Source: a virus
Length of the DNA stretch: 59,749 nt
Virus record (IMG/VR): IMGVR_UViG_3300009376_000018
Span: 1-59,749 of that record
Direction: 5' to 3' (one strand)
The position numbers were made by a program, and so were the translations under genes. The notes under the pieces are model-generated. The model saw only the letters and a list, made by a program, of their open reading frames with translations, did no database searches and was not told where the DNA came from. Shown one piece after another: positions 21,550 to 29,991 of the stretch; position 1 is the first letter of the stretch, and each line of letters opens with the position of its first letter.

Positions 21550-22254
21550 CTAAAAAAAATTTTGTAAACCTTGAATTACATTATTAGATACTTCTCCACA
21601 TTTATCGCATTTGTATTCCATCTCTCTTTTCAAAGTAGGCATTGAATCAAAATACTTAGTAATCTTTTCGAATTGATTAACAGTAAGATTCTCTATAAAT
21701 TCATCTATTTCTGAATCTCTATGTTCTGCCATTTCGTAGATGTTTTCTTCATCATATATTCTAACCATACAAGTTCGAAGAATTGGTTTAATCATTTCGA
21801 CTTCATCTAGTCCTTCTACTTCGTATATTAGTTGAGAACCTGGTGGTGACAATTCAACCATAAGATGTTCATTAAGTTCAATCTTATTGTCTAGTATGTT
21901 TGAGGTATCAACTTCAACTGTTGTTAAGTCTAACTCCTGAAAACCTAGTCCATCACAACCATCTTTCTTACACATTAAAGGAATTTTGGCAGTTTCTCCA
22001 ACTGATTTAGTTCTAATTTGTAAAAATAAGTATTCTAAATCAACTAGAGGTAGTTTTGAACCATCTACCTTTCCTTCTGTGACTGATTTAATCATTGCCA
22101 TAATTGCATCAAAAATCGCAGTCGCATTTTCACTTTCTCTTGCAACTAACAGATGATTCTGTTCTTTTACAAGAAAGGGTCTATAACTCACTTCAATTCC
22201 TGATACAGGTAGCTCACATTTATATGTTGGAGCCTTTTGTATTGGTAAACTCAT
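21550..22254 (-). CDS. gp26: gp26-like baseplate hub subunit / assembly factor
   Basis: 234 residues of the T4 baseplate protein gp26 family. Features: N-terminal beta region (YKCELPVSGIEVSYRPFLVK), helical part with IFDAIMAMIKSVTEGKVD, a first Cys pair (MCKKDGCDGLGF), a long acidic middle, and a C-terminal second Cys pair (YKCDKCGEVSNN) that completes a probable four-Cys zinc ribbon. In T4, gp26 takes part in hub assembly. The gene ends in a run of eight T on the coding strand just before the stop, where -1 slippage would fuse a 64-residue extension. It follows gp54 in a minus-strand structural operon. Confidence 0.8.
   Translation of the reverse strand: MSLPIQKAPTYKCELPVSGIEVSYRPFLVKEQNHLLVARESENATAIFDAIMAMIKSVTEGKVDGSKLPLVDLEYLFLQIRTKSVGETAKIPLMCKKDGCDGLGFQELDLTTVEVDTSNILDNKIELNEHLMVELSPPGSQLIYEVEGLDEVEMIKPILRTCMVRIYDEENIYEMAEHRDSEIDEFIENLTVNQFEKITKYFDSMPTLKREMEYKCDKCGEVSNNVIQGLQNFF
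21553..21559 (-). other. Candidate -1 programmed ribosomal frameshift site
   Basis: On the minus strand the gp26 frame ends AAT TTT TTT TAG. The heptamer T-TTT-TTT allows P- and A-site tRNAs to slip one base back with full re-pairing, directly before the stop. After slippage the frame reads TTA GTA ACC and stays open through 21359. Confidence 0.6.
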
Positions 22255-22276
22255 AATATAGTTTCTCCTAATTTAT

Positions 22277-23320
22277 CTATCCAAAAAGACCGCCTAGTGT
22301 TGCTAAACGGTCATTAAATCTTTGAAGACTGTTATTTGCACTGTTGCCACCTTTTCGGAGGTTGGTGACACTAGCCCATACATCTAACCATCTTCTTCCT
22401 TTATTTATACCACTTACAGGATTTGGATTTGAGTATTCAGATTCCCAAGTCCTAAAAGCGAATGTAGTCTCAAATCGCATCAATTGGTCACTATTTTCGG
22501 CACTTAATTCCATAGGGGCAAATGAAATTGGATATGCCTCATGTATTCTATACTGTAGTGACTTCTTATCAGACCTTGTAATTTGTTTTACAACTATTTC
22601 ACCCACATAGTTATCGTAGTATTCGAACTGTGGATTAATTGAATTGCCTACTCCAGTATCGCCCATTTTTGATGATAGGTTTTTGTGCTGTTCAGCAAGT
22701 TCTGGCATTTTACTTCTTAAGTCAGGATCATTTCTGACTGCCTCTTGTAATTTCTCGTTCTCTGCTATAAGGCCTCCAAGTTTCTTTTGTTCTGATGCTA
22801 CGCCTGATTGACCCATAAATATTGCACTTTGCCATGCTTCAATTATGAATCTATCTGCAAATGATGAATCGCACACGAATGTAAATGATACTTCTTGTCC
22901 ATCCATTCCTAACATATATGGCATTTTTCTTGTTGGTCCATATTCAGACCAGTCTGCTGTTTCTAATTGACGACCAGGTAATGATGCAGTTATACATCTA
23001 ACACCTTCTAAGTTTAACCCTAACTTAGGACAATAGAAGTCTACGGTGTATCTATTTGGTCTCGCCCCTTGGTCGAATTGATATCTTAATTTATCTATAT
23101 TTAATCTAGCGGTCTTATTTTTACCCATATGGGATCCACTTTTAGCAGCCTCAGCAGCAGCTGTTCTTGCAGCTCTTCTATTCCTTCTACCTTCTTGTCT
23201 TGCTTGTCTACGAGCTTGTCGTTGTTTTCTTCTTCTATAACTACTTGAACCAAGTTGTTTGTTTAGTTCTTCTATTTTCGCCGCCGTGGCCTCTATTTCT
23301 GCTCTATATTTAGTTACCAT
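22277..23320 (-). CDS. gp54: gp54-like baseplate-tail tube initiator
   Basis: 347 residues with the tube-like fold pattern shared by T4 gp19, gp48 and gp54: RPNRYTVDFYCPKLGLN, VRCITASLPGRQLETADW, VSFTFVCDSSFADRFIIEAW, then a variable insert, YVGEIVVKQITR, YRIHEAYPISFAPMELSAEN and FETTFAFRTWESE. The first 75 residues are a very basic Arg/Gln/Ala-rich helix (RKQRQARRQARQEGRRNRR), unusual and perhaps needed to interact with DNA or neighbouring proteins. gp54 starts tube polymerisation on the baseplate. I assign gp54 rather than gp48 because a gp48-like gene is at 26556; the two could be swapped. Confidence 0.72.
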   Translation of the reverse strand: MVTKYRAEIEATAAKIEELNKQLGSSSYRRRKQRQARRQARQEGRRNRRAARTAAAEAAKSGSHMGKNKTARLNIDKLRYQFDQGARPNRYTVDFYCPKLGLNLEGVRCITASLPGRQLETADWSEYGPTRKMPYMLGMDGQEVSFTFVCDSSFADRFIIEAWQSAIFMGQSGVASEQKKLGGLIAENEKLQEAVRNDPDLRSKMPELAEQHKNLSSKMGDTGVGNSINPQFEYYDNYVGEIVVKQITRSDKKSLQYRIHEAYPISFAPMELSAENSDQLMRFETTFAFRTWESEYSNPNPVSGINKGRRWLDVWASVTNLRKGGNSANNSLQRFNDRLATLGGLFG

Positions 23321-23909
23321 TTATTTTTCTTATACTTTCTGTATAAACCTCTCTTACTTGTTTCTTTTGCCAATCGGCGAGCGGCAACATTGCCATTACA
23401 TCCCAATAATCAGATGTAATTTCTAATGCACGACCATCGATGTGTTGTGTTAAGTACCTCTTATAACATGGTTTAAAAAACCTCATTTTACTCATACCTC
23501 TTAACATTTCATATCTAACTCTTATATGAGGTTTCATATTCTCGTCTCTAGTATCATCGTCTAATCTTATATACTTGTATAGTTCATAGAGTAATCTAAC
23601 ACGATATCTAGGTGGAATATAATGAAGATTTAAACCACTAAAACCGCCTTGATACATATCTAGTATTAATACTACAGGAAATCTATCCCAATAAGGTAAC
23701 TTTTCTTTAGTCTTTGCATCGTAAAAGAATGTATACATTCTACCTTCGAGATATCTTCTTGCCTTATTAAGACTAGATTGTCTGTAAAAAGCTTCAGAAG
23801 TTGTTTTTATAGTCCTAACTCTTTGTTGAAACCATCTTAAACTTTCTAATGACCTTGCTTCTAACTCAGCGGGTGTTTCTTGTTCTAATCTCTTTATTAG
23901 ACTTTCCAT
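23310..23909 (-). CDS. Conserved T4-like phage protein, gp2-like candidate
   Basis: 199 residues, basic and aromatic. The central block GRMYTFFYDAKTKEKLPYWD, then RFPVVLILDMY and GGFSGLNLHYIPPRYRVRLL, is a distinctive pattern I associate with conserved structural or DNA-end proteins of T4-like marine phages. Assignment to gp2 (DNA end protector) would fit the nearby gp4 gene, as 2 and 4 are neighbours in T4, but I cannot verify it from memory. An alternative is a hub assembly factor. It has a late promoter (CATAAATA) just upstream and overlaps gp54 by 11 nt. Confidence 0.5.
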   Translation of the reverse strand: MESLIKRLEQETPAELEARSLESLRWFQQRVRTIKTTSEAFYRQSSLNKARRYLEGRMYTFFYDAKTKEKLPYWDRFPVVLILDMYQGGFSGLNLHYIPPRYRVRLLYELYKYIRLDDDTRDENMKPHIRVRYEMLRGMSKMRFFKPCYKRYLTQHIDGRALEITSDYWDVMAMLPLADWQKKQVREVYTESIRKINGN

Positions 23910-23915
23910 GCCTAT

Positions 23916-23923
23916 TATTTATG
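23916..23923 (-). promoter_or_regulatory. T4-type late promoter CATAAATA (minus strand)
   Basis: Read on the minus strand: CATAAATA, 6 nt, then the ATG at 23909. It lies in the 14-nt gap after the preceding gene. Confidence 0.5.
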
Positions 23924-24775
23924 TCAGAAAGTATAGATTTTGTAGTTTTCTTTTTCTATAGTTTCTACCGAATTGGGATAAAGTTCAAGAATTGTGGAAA
24001 GGTCGGCGAGTTTTAGGGTATAGCCATTTTTAGTCTCAATTGCCACACCTGTTGAACCTTCTGTTCTAACATAGGGCATTATATCATCTGCTCCGACTCC
24101 AATTAAAACGGGTAGTTTATTATCAAACATAGATTTGATATCTTCTGTTGAATTAACAATAGTCGGTCTATCTTCTTGCATATGCATCTCTAATATCTTA
24201 CCATTAACACTCGCAATAAAGAATGTCTTGTCTTTTACTTTCATGAAGATGTTTTTCCACTCTTCAAATGTTAATGGTGTTCTATCAGAGAATGTTTCGT
24301 TGGTATCCCACATAACAACATCATCTTTTAATGTTTTTAAGTACCATAATGCGTATATTCTTGACATTCCTGGATGAATGAACATATGTTTGCCTTCAAT
24401 GACGCCTTGAATGGTGGAATCGAGGCCAACTGTTCGATATTGGTCGATTAAATACATAATTTTGCAACAATGATAGACTTTATTCTGCTTTTCCTTCATA
24501 GTTTCTTCGGAAAATGTATTTTTATCGATGGTTGGGCCATCTATACCTTCGAGTAAGGTTACGACATAATCCACCAATCTACCGTCATTATATCGAGTAT
24601 TGTTTTCTCCGATTAACCCCTTTTCGACACAATCACCTAGATTAATAAGATACGGTTTAGACTTGTTTTCACATATCCAATTAAAGTATTCTTCTGCTTC
24701 AATTAGGGTTTCGGGTTCTTCGGATATAAGAAAGTGTTTAAACTCTTCATACGGACTTTTCTCATCAGTGAACAT
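23924..24775 (-). CDS. Hypothetical protein (283 aa)
   Basis: 283 residues with no family recognised. The N-terminal half is acidic and helical (EEFKHFLISEEPETLIEAEE); the middle has IEGKHMFIHPGMSRIYALWY, which looks like a conserved active or binding site. The C-terminal half is alpha/beta (FFIASVNGKILEMHMQ, LPVLIGVGADDIMPYVRTEG). It overlaps the KdsB gene by 11 nt in the same direction, so it may belong to the same sugar pathway (inference), for example as a substrate-modifying or transfer protein. Confidence 0.6.
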   Translation of the reverse strand: MFTDEKSPYEEFKHFLISEEPETLIEAEEYFNWICENKSKPYLINLGDCVEKGLIGENNTRYNDGRLVDYVVTLLEGIDGPTIDKNTFSEETMKEKQNKVYHCCKIMYLIDQYRTVGLDSTIQGVIEGKHMFIHPGMSRIYALWYLKTLKDDVVMWDTNETFSDRTPLTFEEWKNIFMKVKDKTFFIASVNGKILEMHMQEDRPTIVNSTEDIKSMFDNKLPVLIGVGADDIMPYVRTEGSTGVAIETKNGYTLKLADLSTILELYPNSVETIEKENYKIYTF

Positions 24776-25517
24776 TGTTTAGAAATTTCTCCACTCGTTT
24801 TAAATCTTCGATTGTATCTACGGAAAGACCTTCATCTTGAACTTCAACCATTCTAACTGCATAACCATTTTCAATGTATCTTAACATCTCTACTGATTCT
24901 GCTTTCTCATTTTCACCCACAATCAATTCAGGAAACATCTCTAACATTTGTCGATTGAAAACATACAAACCCAATTGTTGTTTAAATGGTGTTTCTTCTT
25001 TTTGATGATATGGTATTGCAAGTCTAGAATAGTATATTGCATTACTGTTCAAGTCGGTGATAACTTTAACCACATTCTTATCTTGTAGTTTATTACTGTT
25101 GTTGACATCGACATATGCATTTGATACACCTATATCTCTATTGTGACTCAATATAAGACTATCAATTGCATCTGGATCGATAAGTGGTTCATCGCCTTGA
25201 ATGTTTACGAAGATATTACCATCTAGCAGCTCAAGTGCTTTCGCACATCGGTCTGTTCCACTTCGTACATCATCTTCAATAACTATACATCTCATTTCGT
25301 TTTTAGAACAGTAGTTAGCGATTCTTTGGTCGTCTGTAAGAATAACAACAGTATCTAAATGTTTACAACTACATGCACGGTCATAAACTCTTCGTATCAT
25401 GGGAACACCATTAATGAGTGCTAGGGGTTTACCTTCGAATCGAACCGAACTCCATCGTGCAGGTATTAAACCTACAGTGAGATTAGTTCCTTTATCTGGC
25501 TTATTGAGTGTTCGCAT
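24765..25517 (-). CDS. kdsB: CMP-Kdo synthetase (KdsB-type cytidylyltransferase)
   Basis: 250 residues from the ATG at 25517; the frame extends further to 25580 inside the upstream gene. It has the KdsB signature: VGLIPARWSSVRFEGKPLAL (about 15-34, CTP-binding Arg and Lys), VVILTDD, VRSGTDRCAKAL, NIFVNIQGDEPLI (about 105-117, metal and sugar site), KVITD, YYSRLAIP, LGLYVFNRQML and a final SVEMLRYIENGY and SVDTIEDL. The enzyme makes CMP-3-deoxy-manno-octulosonate from Kdo and CTP for LPS or capsule. Its place inside a baseplate operon, beside a HAD phosphatase, is unusual and suggests a phage-directed change of host surface sugars. Confidence 0.88.
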   Translation of the reverse strand: MRTLNKPDKGTNLTVGLIPARWSSVRFEGKPLALINGVPMIRRVYDRACSCKHLDTVVILTDDQRIANYCSKNEMRCIVIEDDVRSGTDRCAKALELLDGNIFVNIQGDEPLIDPDAIDSLILSHNRDIGVSNAYVDVNNSNKLQDKNVVKVITDLNSNAIYYSRLAIPYHQKEETPFKQQLGLYVFNRQMLEMFPELIVGENEKAESVEMLRYIENGYAVRMVEVQDEGLSVDTIEDLKRVEKFLNNVH

Positions 25518-26077
25518 GTCACATTTCCATAACCATAATTTGCGTGTATGAATTTTATATTCGCCCTTTGAGCAGCCCAATAATCAACATTCATATCTCC
25601 TACATAGACTGTATCTTGTGGGTCAGCATTGCACATAGCCATACAAAAGAGTAGTTGGTCTGGTGCAGGTTTGCCTCTTAGACCTTGTTTGGGCGAACAT
25701 ACAAACTCAAATTTTGGTAAATTCTTTATCATTACCTGAGTTCTATCTGCATGTTTAGAGGTAACAATTGCAATCTTGTTACCTTCTTTTTTTAATTTAC
25801 GCAATGTTTTAACTGCGCCTGGATATATAGTGATTAAATCTTGATTGTCTAAAGATGCACCACCATAAGTATCGTAAATTTCTTTGTGTTCTTCTTCTAT
25901 GCCGATTGAAGTAAGAATATCGTTGAATGGCAGTCCAACATGTGCAAAATAGTCTGTAAAACTTGGTTCTAGACTATGTACTATCTTACATCTGTTCCAA
26001 GATGCTTCCATGTTTCTTTTAGAATCAATTAAAACACCATCTAAATCGAAGATATAAAGTTTGGGGAGTTCGTTCAC
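25472..26077 (-). CDS. HAD-superfamily phosphatase (PGP/PGMB-like)
   Basis: 201 residues with all HAD motifs: FDLDGVLIDS (Asp11 nucleophile and Asp13), IVTSKHAD (Thr106-Ser107), GKPAPD (Lys136), and YVGDMNVD (Asp161). The insert after motif I is a helical cap, as in phosphoglycolate phosphatase/beta-PGM relatives, unlike the capless KdsC. Next to KdsB it could still serve Kdo-phosphate or another sugar phosphate (inference). It is coupled to gp4 by a 4-nt overlap and overlaps kdsB by 46 nt. Confidence 0.82.
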   Translation of the reverse strand: MNELPKLYIFDLDGVLIDSKRNMEASWNRCKIVHSLEPSFTDYFAHVGLPFNDILTSIGIEEEHKEIYDTYGGASLDNQDLITIYPGAVKTLRKLKKEGNKIAIVTSKHADRTQVMIKNLPKFEFVCSPKQGLRGKPAPDQLLFCMAMCNADPQDTVYVGDMNVDYWAAQRANIKFIHANYGYGNVTCEHSISQIKELISL

Positions 26078-26514
26078 TTTTTAGGTACTAAATGTTCCTC
26101 TGTTAAAATTCTAAAACCTAGTTTTCTTTCATTGCAGAAAGCTTCTGCGGCTTCGAATTTTGCTTGGTTGGTTATATAGTTAGATACTTCGGTGATATAT
26201 CTCTTAGTTCTTCTTTTGGGTTCTTTTGGGGGTGAAAGATATTTTTTTGGTTTAACTTCTATGATTTCACGAATAATTTTAGCGTTTTTGTCTTTGTATT
26301 TAATATAAAAGTCGGGAAAGTATCTATGAACTTTCTTATCTATAGGTGAACGATAAGGTATTATGATTTCTTCACTTCCCCATTCTAGTATATTTGCGTT
26401 ATTATCACAATAAACCATAAATCTTCTCTCCCAAAGAGAGCGATAATAGATTTTTGTAGGGTCTCCTTTATATTTTTTATAGTTCTTTGGTTTGAACCTT
26501 CCACTGTATGACAT
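26074..26514 (-). CDS. gp4: gp4-like head completion protein (nuclease fold)
   Basis: 146 residues, the T4 gp4 (gp50) head completion family. It starts MSYSGRFKPKNYKKYKGDP, with YRSLWERRFMVYCD, WGSEEIIIPYRSP, RYFPDFYIK and IIEVKPKK. The PDFY strand (Asp68) and EVKPKK (Glu86-x-Lys88), with Glu29 in the first helix, form the TnsA/PD-(D/E)XK-like active site of this family. gp4 acts on packaged heads to prepare the neck for tail joining. It is the first gene of the minus-strand unit, and its ATG overlaps the plus-strand late promoter of gp48. Confidence 0.88.
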   Translation of the reverse strand: MSYSGRFKPKNYKKYKGDPTKIYYRSLWERRFMVYCDNNANILEWGSEEIIIPYRSPIDKKVHRYFPDFYIKYKDKNAKIIREIIEVKPKKYLSPPKEPKRRTKRYITEVSNYITNQAKFEAAEAFCNERKLGFRILTEEHLVPKK

Positions 26515-26519
26515 AAATA
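26512..26519 (+). promoter_or_regulatory. T4-type late promoter CATAAATA (plus strand)
   Basis: CATAAATA; the ATG of gp48 is 36 nt downstream with AAGG in between. Its first three bases are the complement of the gp4 start codon. Confidence 0.55.
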
Positions 26520-26548
26520 ACTATATTAAAAACATTAACTATTAAGGT

Positions 26549-26556
26549 TATTTATA
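26549..26556 (-). promoter_or_regulatory. T4-type late promoter TATAAATA (minus strand)
   Basis: Perfect TATAAATA read on the minus strand, 34 nt before the gp4 ATG. Its last base on the plus strand is the A of the gp48 ATG. Confidence 0.6.
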
Positions 26557-27764
26557 TGGCATACATAGACAAACTCCTAGGCAAATTCAGTAAGGTCAAA
26601 CAGGCCATCAACAGTTTAAAGGGAATTCAGGCAAAAATACAGGCAATAAACTACACTACTGCTATGGATGCTTTGGGTGAAGAGAAAGCAAAGGCCGAAG
26701 AATTGTTAAATGCTAGAAGGAGTAGTTTAGAAAAATCTATAGGTTCTCAAGCAATAGCAGGGAACTATGTTAAAGATGCACCAACTGTAGATGGCCAAGA
26801 TTTAGTATATCCAATATATGATAAATTAACTAATTACATTGTATTTGTAAGTAGACCACGAAGAAAGAGACCAGAAGCTTCCGGTTCAAAAGCTCCCATA
26901 TATACAAGAAGACAAGTAGCACTTTATGTTCCGGATGCAGTAATATCACAAGCAACTGTATCTTATCAAGCAGATGGAGTTAATAATGTAGCGAGAGCTT
27001 TAAATGAAGTTGTAGAAGCGTGGGATAGAGGCGGCGCATCTGACGCTTGGGAGGCAACTAAAGAACAAAGTAATAAGGTTGCAACTAAGTTCATACAACA
27101 GACCTTAAATACAATGACAGGTGGATTATCAAACTTAAAAAGAGGTCGTGCTATCAATCCAATGCAAGAACAAATGCTCAACGGTATTCCTTTCAGGTCG
27201 TGGGATTTCACATTTGACTTTTGGCCCAAATCAGCTGCTGAAGCAACGAATGTAAGAAATATTATTTATTTCTTTAGGTCTTCAATGTTACCAGATGTGT
27301 ATTCAGAAGTAATGTCAATTACAGATGAAGATGGTAAATTGGTTATGCCACATGCAGATGATGTGCAAAAAGGTCAAGCCGCTGCTCATAATGGAGAAAA
27401 ATTCAATGCTGAAGTAAATGCAAGTTATTTTAATTATCCAAATGTATTTGAAATCTTTTTTGAAGGTCCTCTAGGAGATAAAGTAGATGGTTTCTTACCT
27501 GCTGTATGCACAAATGCACAAGTAGACTACACAGGCGGTCAGAAGTTCTCAACCTTTGCAGATGGACAACCAGTTCATATTCAATTAACACTAAACTTCT
27601 TAGAGATTAAGACTATGACTCTTGGAAATTACGAGGCAATCAAAGCATCGGAACTAACACTAGATGGAAAAAACAAAGGAACAGGAGATCCAGGACAGAA
27701 CATGTCTATCGTAGATAGAGCATCAAGAGGAGATTACTCAGATGAACCACCACCAGGAACATAA
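26556..27764 (+). CDS. gp48: gp48-like baseplate tail tube cap
   Basis: 402 residues. The core matches the gp48 family: VALYVPDAVISQATVSYQ, MLNGIPFRSWDFTFDFWPKS (compare the FRTFSF-x-F pattern), AAEATNVRNIIYFFRSSMLPD, and a C-terminal tube-like part with FNYPNVFEIFFEGPLGD, LPAVCTNAQVDYTGGQKFST and VHIQLTLNFLEIKTMT. The N-terminal 100 residues are helical. gp48 forms the hexameric ring between baseplate hub and tube. It heads the plus-strand hub operon 48-53-27-5. The tail is a short Pro/Gly-rich segment (SDEPPPGT). Confidence 0.8.
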   Translation: MAYIDKLLGKFSKVKQAINSLKGIQAKIQAINYTTAMDALGEEKAKAEELLNARRSSLEKSIGSQAIAGNYVKDAPTVDGQDLVYPIYDKLTNYIVFVSRPRRKRPEASGSKAPIYTRRQVALYVPDAVISQATVSYQADGVNNVARALNEVVEAWDRGGASDAWEATKEQSNKVATKFIQQTLNTMTGGLSNLKRGRAINPMQEQMLNGIPFRSWDFTFDFWPKSAAEATNVRNIIYFFRSSMLPDVYSEVMSITDEDGKLVMPHADDVQKGQAAAHNGEKFNAEVNASYFNYPNVFEIFFEGPLGDKVDGFLPAVCTNAQVDYTGGQKFSTFADGQPVHIQLTLNFLEIKTMTLGNYEAIKASELTLDGKNKGTGDPGQNMSIVDRASRGDYSDEPPPGT

Positions 27765-27766
27765 AC

Positions 27767-28495
27767 ATGGCAGCTAAATATTTTACTAACTTTCCAGAAA
27801 TACAATACCAACTTTCAGATGGTAAAATTGTTTATATAAAAGACTTCTTTCGTAAATCTAAAATAGAACAAGAGGCTGTAAATTCTATTGTTGAATATAA
27901 CTTATATAATATAGAAGAGGGCGATAGACCAGATATCACTGCAACAAAGATATACGGTAATGCAGATTTACATTGGACATTCTTTTTAGTCAATGACATA
28001 GAAAATTATTATGATTGGTATAAAGACCAACAAACATTTGAGAGATACATATCTAAAAAATATCCAGGACAATATGCAATCGCAAGTTCTTCAACAGATA
28101 TCGTTGCACGAAAATCAAACACTGGTGATGTCGCAAATAAATTCTTACTTGGAGAAAAGGTAACAAGTGTATCATCAGAAGGAAGAGTTATAGAAGTTAT
28201 GCCAGAAAAAAACAGAATTGCAATTGAAGGCGGAAGTTTCGTTGCAAACGAATTAATAACAGGTAAAGTTTCAACAAAATCATTCACACCAACATCTGTA
28301 GTTAATCATAAAGATGGTGTTTCATATTATAAGAATGGAAACTTAAGAAGAAATCAAGAGGCATCTGGTTATACATCAGTAAGTTTATATGATGATGAAT
28401 ACGAAAAAAATGAGGCCAAGAGAAAAATTAAAATCATTTCACCAAGTATCATTGCTAAAGTAGTGAGAAGATTTGAACAAGTAATGACAGCATGA
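27767..28495 (+). CDS. gp53: gp53 baseplate wedge subunit
   Basis: 242 residues. The N-terminal half is typical gp53: YFTNFPEIQYQLSDGKIVYI, KDFFRKSKI, YNLYNIEEGDRPDITATKIY, NADLHWTFFLVNDIENYYDW and the following TFERYISKKYP. The C-terminal half is a variable beta-rich and charged region (YDDEYEKNEAKRKIKIISPS). gp53 joins wedge subunits to the hub in the T4 baseplate. The gene is 2 nt from gp48 and overlaps the next by 4 nt, so the three are one operon. Confidence 0.85.
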   Translation: MAAKYFTNFPEIQYQLSDGKIVYIKDFFRKSKIEQEAVNSIVEYNLYNIEEGDRPDITATKIYGNADLHWTFFLVNDIENYYDWYKDQQTFERYISKKYPGQYAIASSSTDIVARKSNTGDVANKFLLGEKVTSVSSEGRVIEVMPEKNRIAIEGGSFVANELITGKVSTKSFTPTSVVNHKDGVSYYKNGNLRRNQEASGYTSVSLYDDEYEKNEAKRKIKIISPSIIAKVVRRFEQVMTA

Positions 28496-29991
28496 CAACA
28501 GTTAATGTCCAACAAGGTGAACTTGTTGTTGATGCATTAACAATAGTTAATCCTGAAAAGGAATCTATTGATATCACCGCATTAACATCAAACATCACAA
28601 TATTTGAAGCGATAGATAAACCCTTTTTATCTGGTCGTATAACCGTTGTTGATGGACTTGATATTCTAAAGAACTATAAAATAGTTGGTCAAGAATCACT
28701 CACAATCAAAATCAGACAAGCAGAAGGACAAGGAGAATACTCTACACCAGAATTTTCTATGGACAAAGTTTTCAGAATTTATATGGTGACTGATGTTCAA
28801 AAGAATTCTCAAAATGCAATGACTTATGTTATGCATTTTATAGACCCTAAATTCTTTACTTGTCAGAAGACAGTAGTAAGTCAAACTCTTCGTGGTACAT
28901 ATTCAGGTATGTTAATAAAAGTATTACAAGAGTATGCTGGGTTTAATAAGTTACCCAAAACTGCATACGATAAATGGGACGAATCAGAACCAGAATACAA
29001 TCAGTTCATTGTACCTAATTGGAATATAAATCGATTTATTGATTATGTTTGCGCTAACGCAGAACTACAAGGAAACAAAACCTTTAAGAACAGTATGTTC
29101 TTTTATCAGACAATGAATGGCGAATTTAGATTTGATAGTTTTCAGAGTATGACAGCGAGAGAATTTCCTTTAAGATTCTCTCATATGCCTAGAAACGCTG
29201 GACCAAGTGAAGATGTAGATATTAACGCAGAAGACACTGGATTAAATACTCAGATTTTAAATGTTGAAGTTCCACAAAGATTCAATACAATGAAGGGTTT
29301 AATGGGTGGTGCATATTCATCTAAATTATCAACTTACGATCCTATAAGAAAATTAATAGAAGAGAATGTATATTCTATATCAAAAGTTTTTGAAAGAGGA
29401 AATGATGATGGTCATGTATCTAAACACCCCCTAATACGAACATCAGATATGGAAATTACTTACAGAGCAGATGAGATAATGTCGATAGACGAAAGTCCAG
29501 ATTTCAGTGAAGAGTTTGTTGATTTAGCACCAGATGCTTCGTATGATGCCAACAGATTTTATAAAGTCAATATGACTAATTCATTCTCCGATGAAGCGAA
29601 GTTGGTCGATGCAACAGAAGGTAAATCAATTACGCAACAAAAGGGACAAGAATACAGAGATTCAGCTCATTTAGAAAGAGCCGCATTGTTATCTTTATTT
29701 GAACAAAGTCAAGTTATAGCTACAATACCATTTAGAAGTGATATATCAGTAGGGACAGTTGTTAAATTAGATATACCAACAACTGAACAGAAAACAGATG
29801 ATATGCCTGGTGATGAGATGATGGATGGAAGATATTTAATAGGTAAAATTACATACCAAATTAGTCCATTAGGAGGTTCGGGAACAATGACTATGCAAGC
29901 TATGAAAGAAAGTTATGGTGTAGACATAAACACATACAAACCTTTAGAGAAAGATACAGTTGGTCCAAAAATAGAACGAGGCGGAGGATAA
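28492..29991 (+). CDS. gp27: gp27-like baseplate hub protein
   Basis: 499 residues (T4 gp27 is 391). The N-terminal domain shows ESIDITALTSNITIFEAIDK, FLSGRITVVDG, and YMVTDVQKNSQNAMTYVMHF. This is the tube-like fold of hub proteins, as in gp27, gpD of P2 and VgrG N-parts. Middle and C-terminal parts (SQVIATIPFRSDISVGTVVKLDIP, GRYLIGKITYQISPLG) are further barrel domains. The order 53-27-5 and its overlap with the gp5 gene by 1 nt support the assignment. It forms the trimeric hub that holds the gp5 spike. Confidence 0.78.
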   Translation: MTTVNVQQGELVVDALTIVNPEKESIDITALTSNITIFEAIDKPFLSGRITVVDGLDILKNYKIVGQESLTIKIRQAEGQGEYSTPEFSMDKVFRIYMVTDVQKNSQNAMTYVMHFIDPKFFTCQKTVVSQTLRGTYSGMLIKVLQEYAGFNKLPKTAYDKWDESEPEYNQFIVPNWNINRFIDYVCANAELQGNKTFKNSMFFYQTMNGEFRFDSFQSMTAREFPLRFSHMPRNAGPSEDVDINAEDTGLNTQILNVEVPQRFNTMKGLMGGAYSSKLSTYDPIRKLIEENVYSISKVFERGNDDGHVSKHPLIRTSDMEITYRADEIMSIDESPDFSEEFVDLAPDASYDANRFYKVNMTNSFSDEAKLVDATEGKSITQQKGQEYRDSAHLERAALLSLFEQSQVIATIPFRSDISVGTVVKLDIPTTEQKTDDMPGDEMMDGRYLIGKITYQISPLGGSGTMTMQAMKESYGVDINTYKPLEKDTVGPKIERGGG

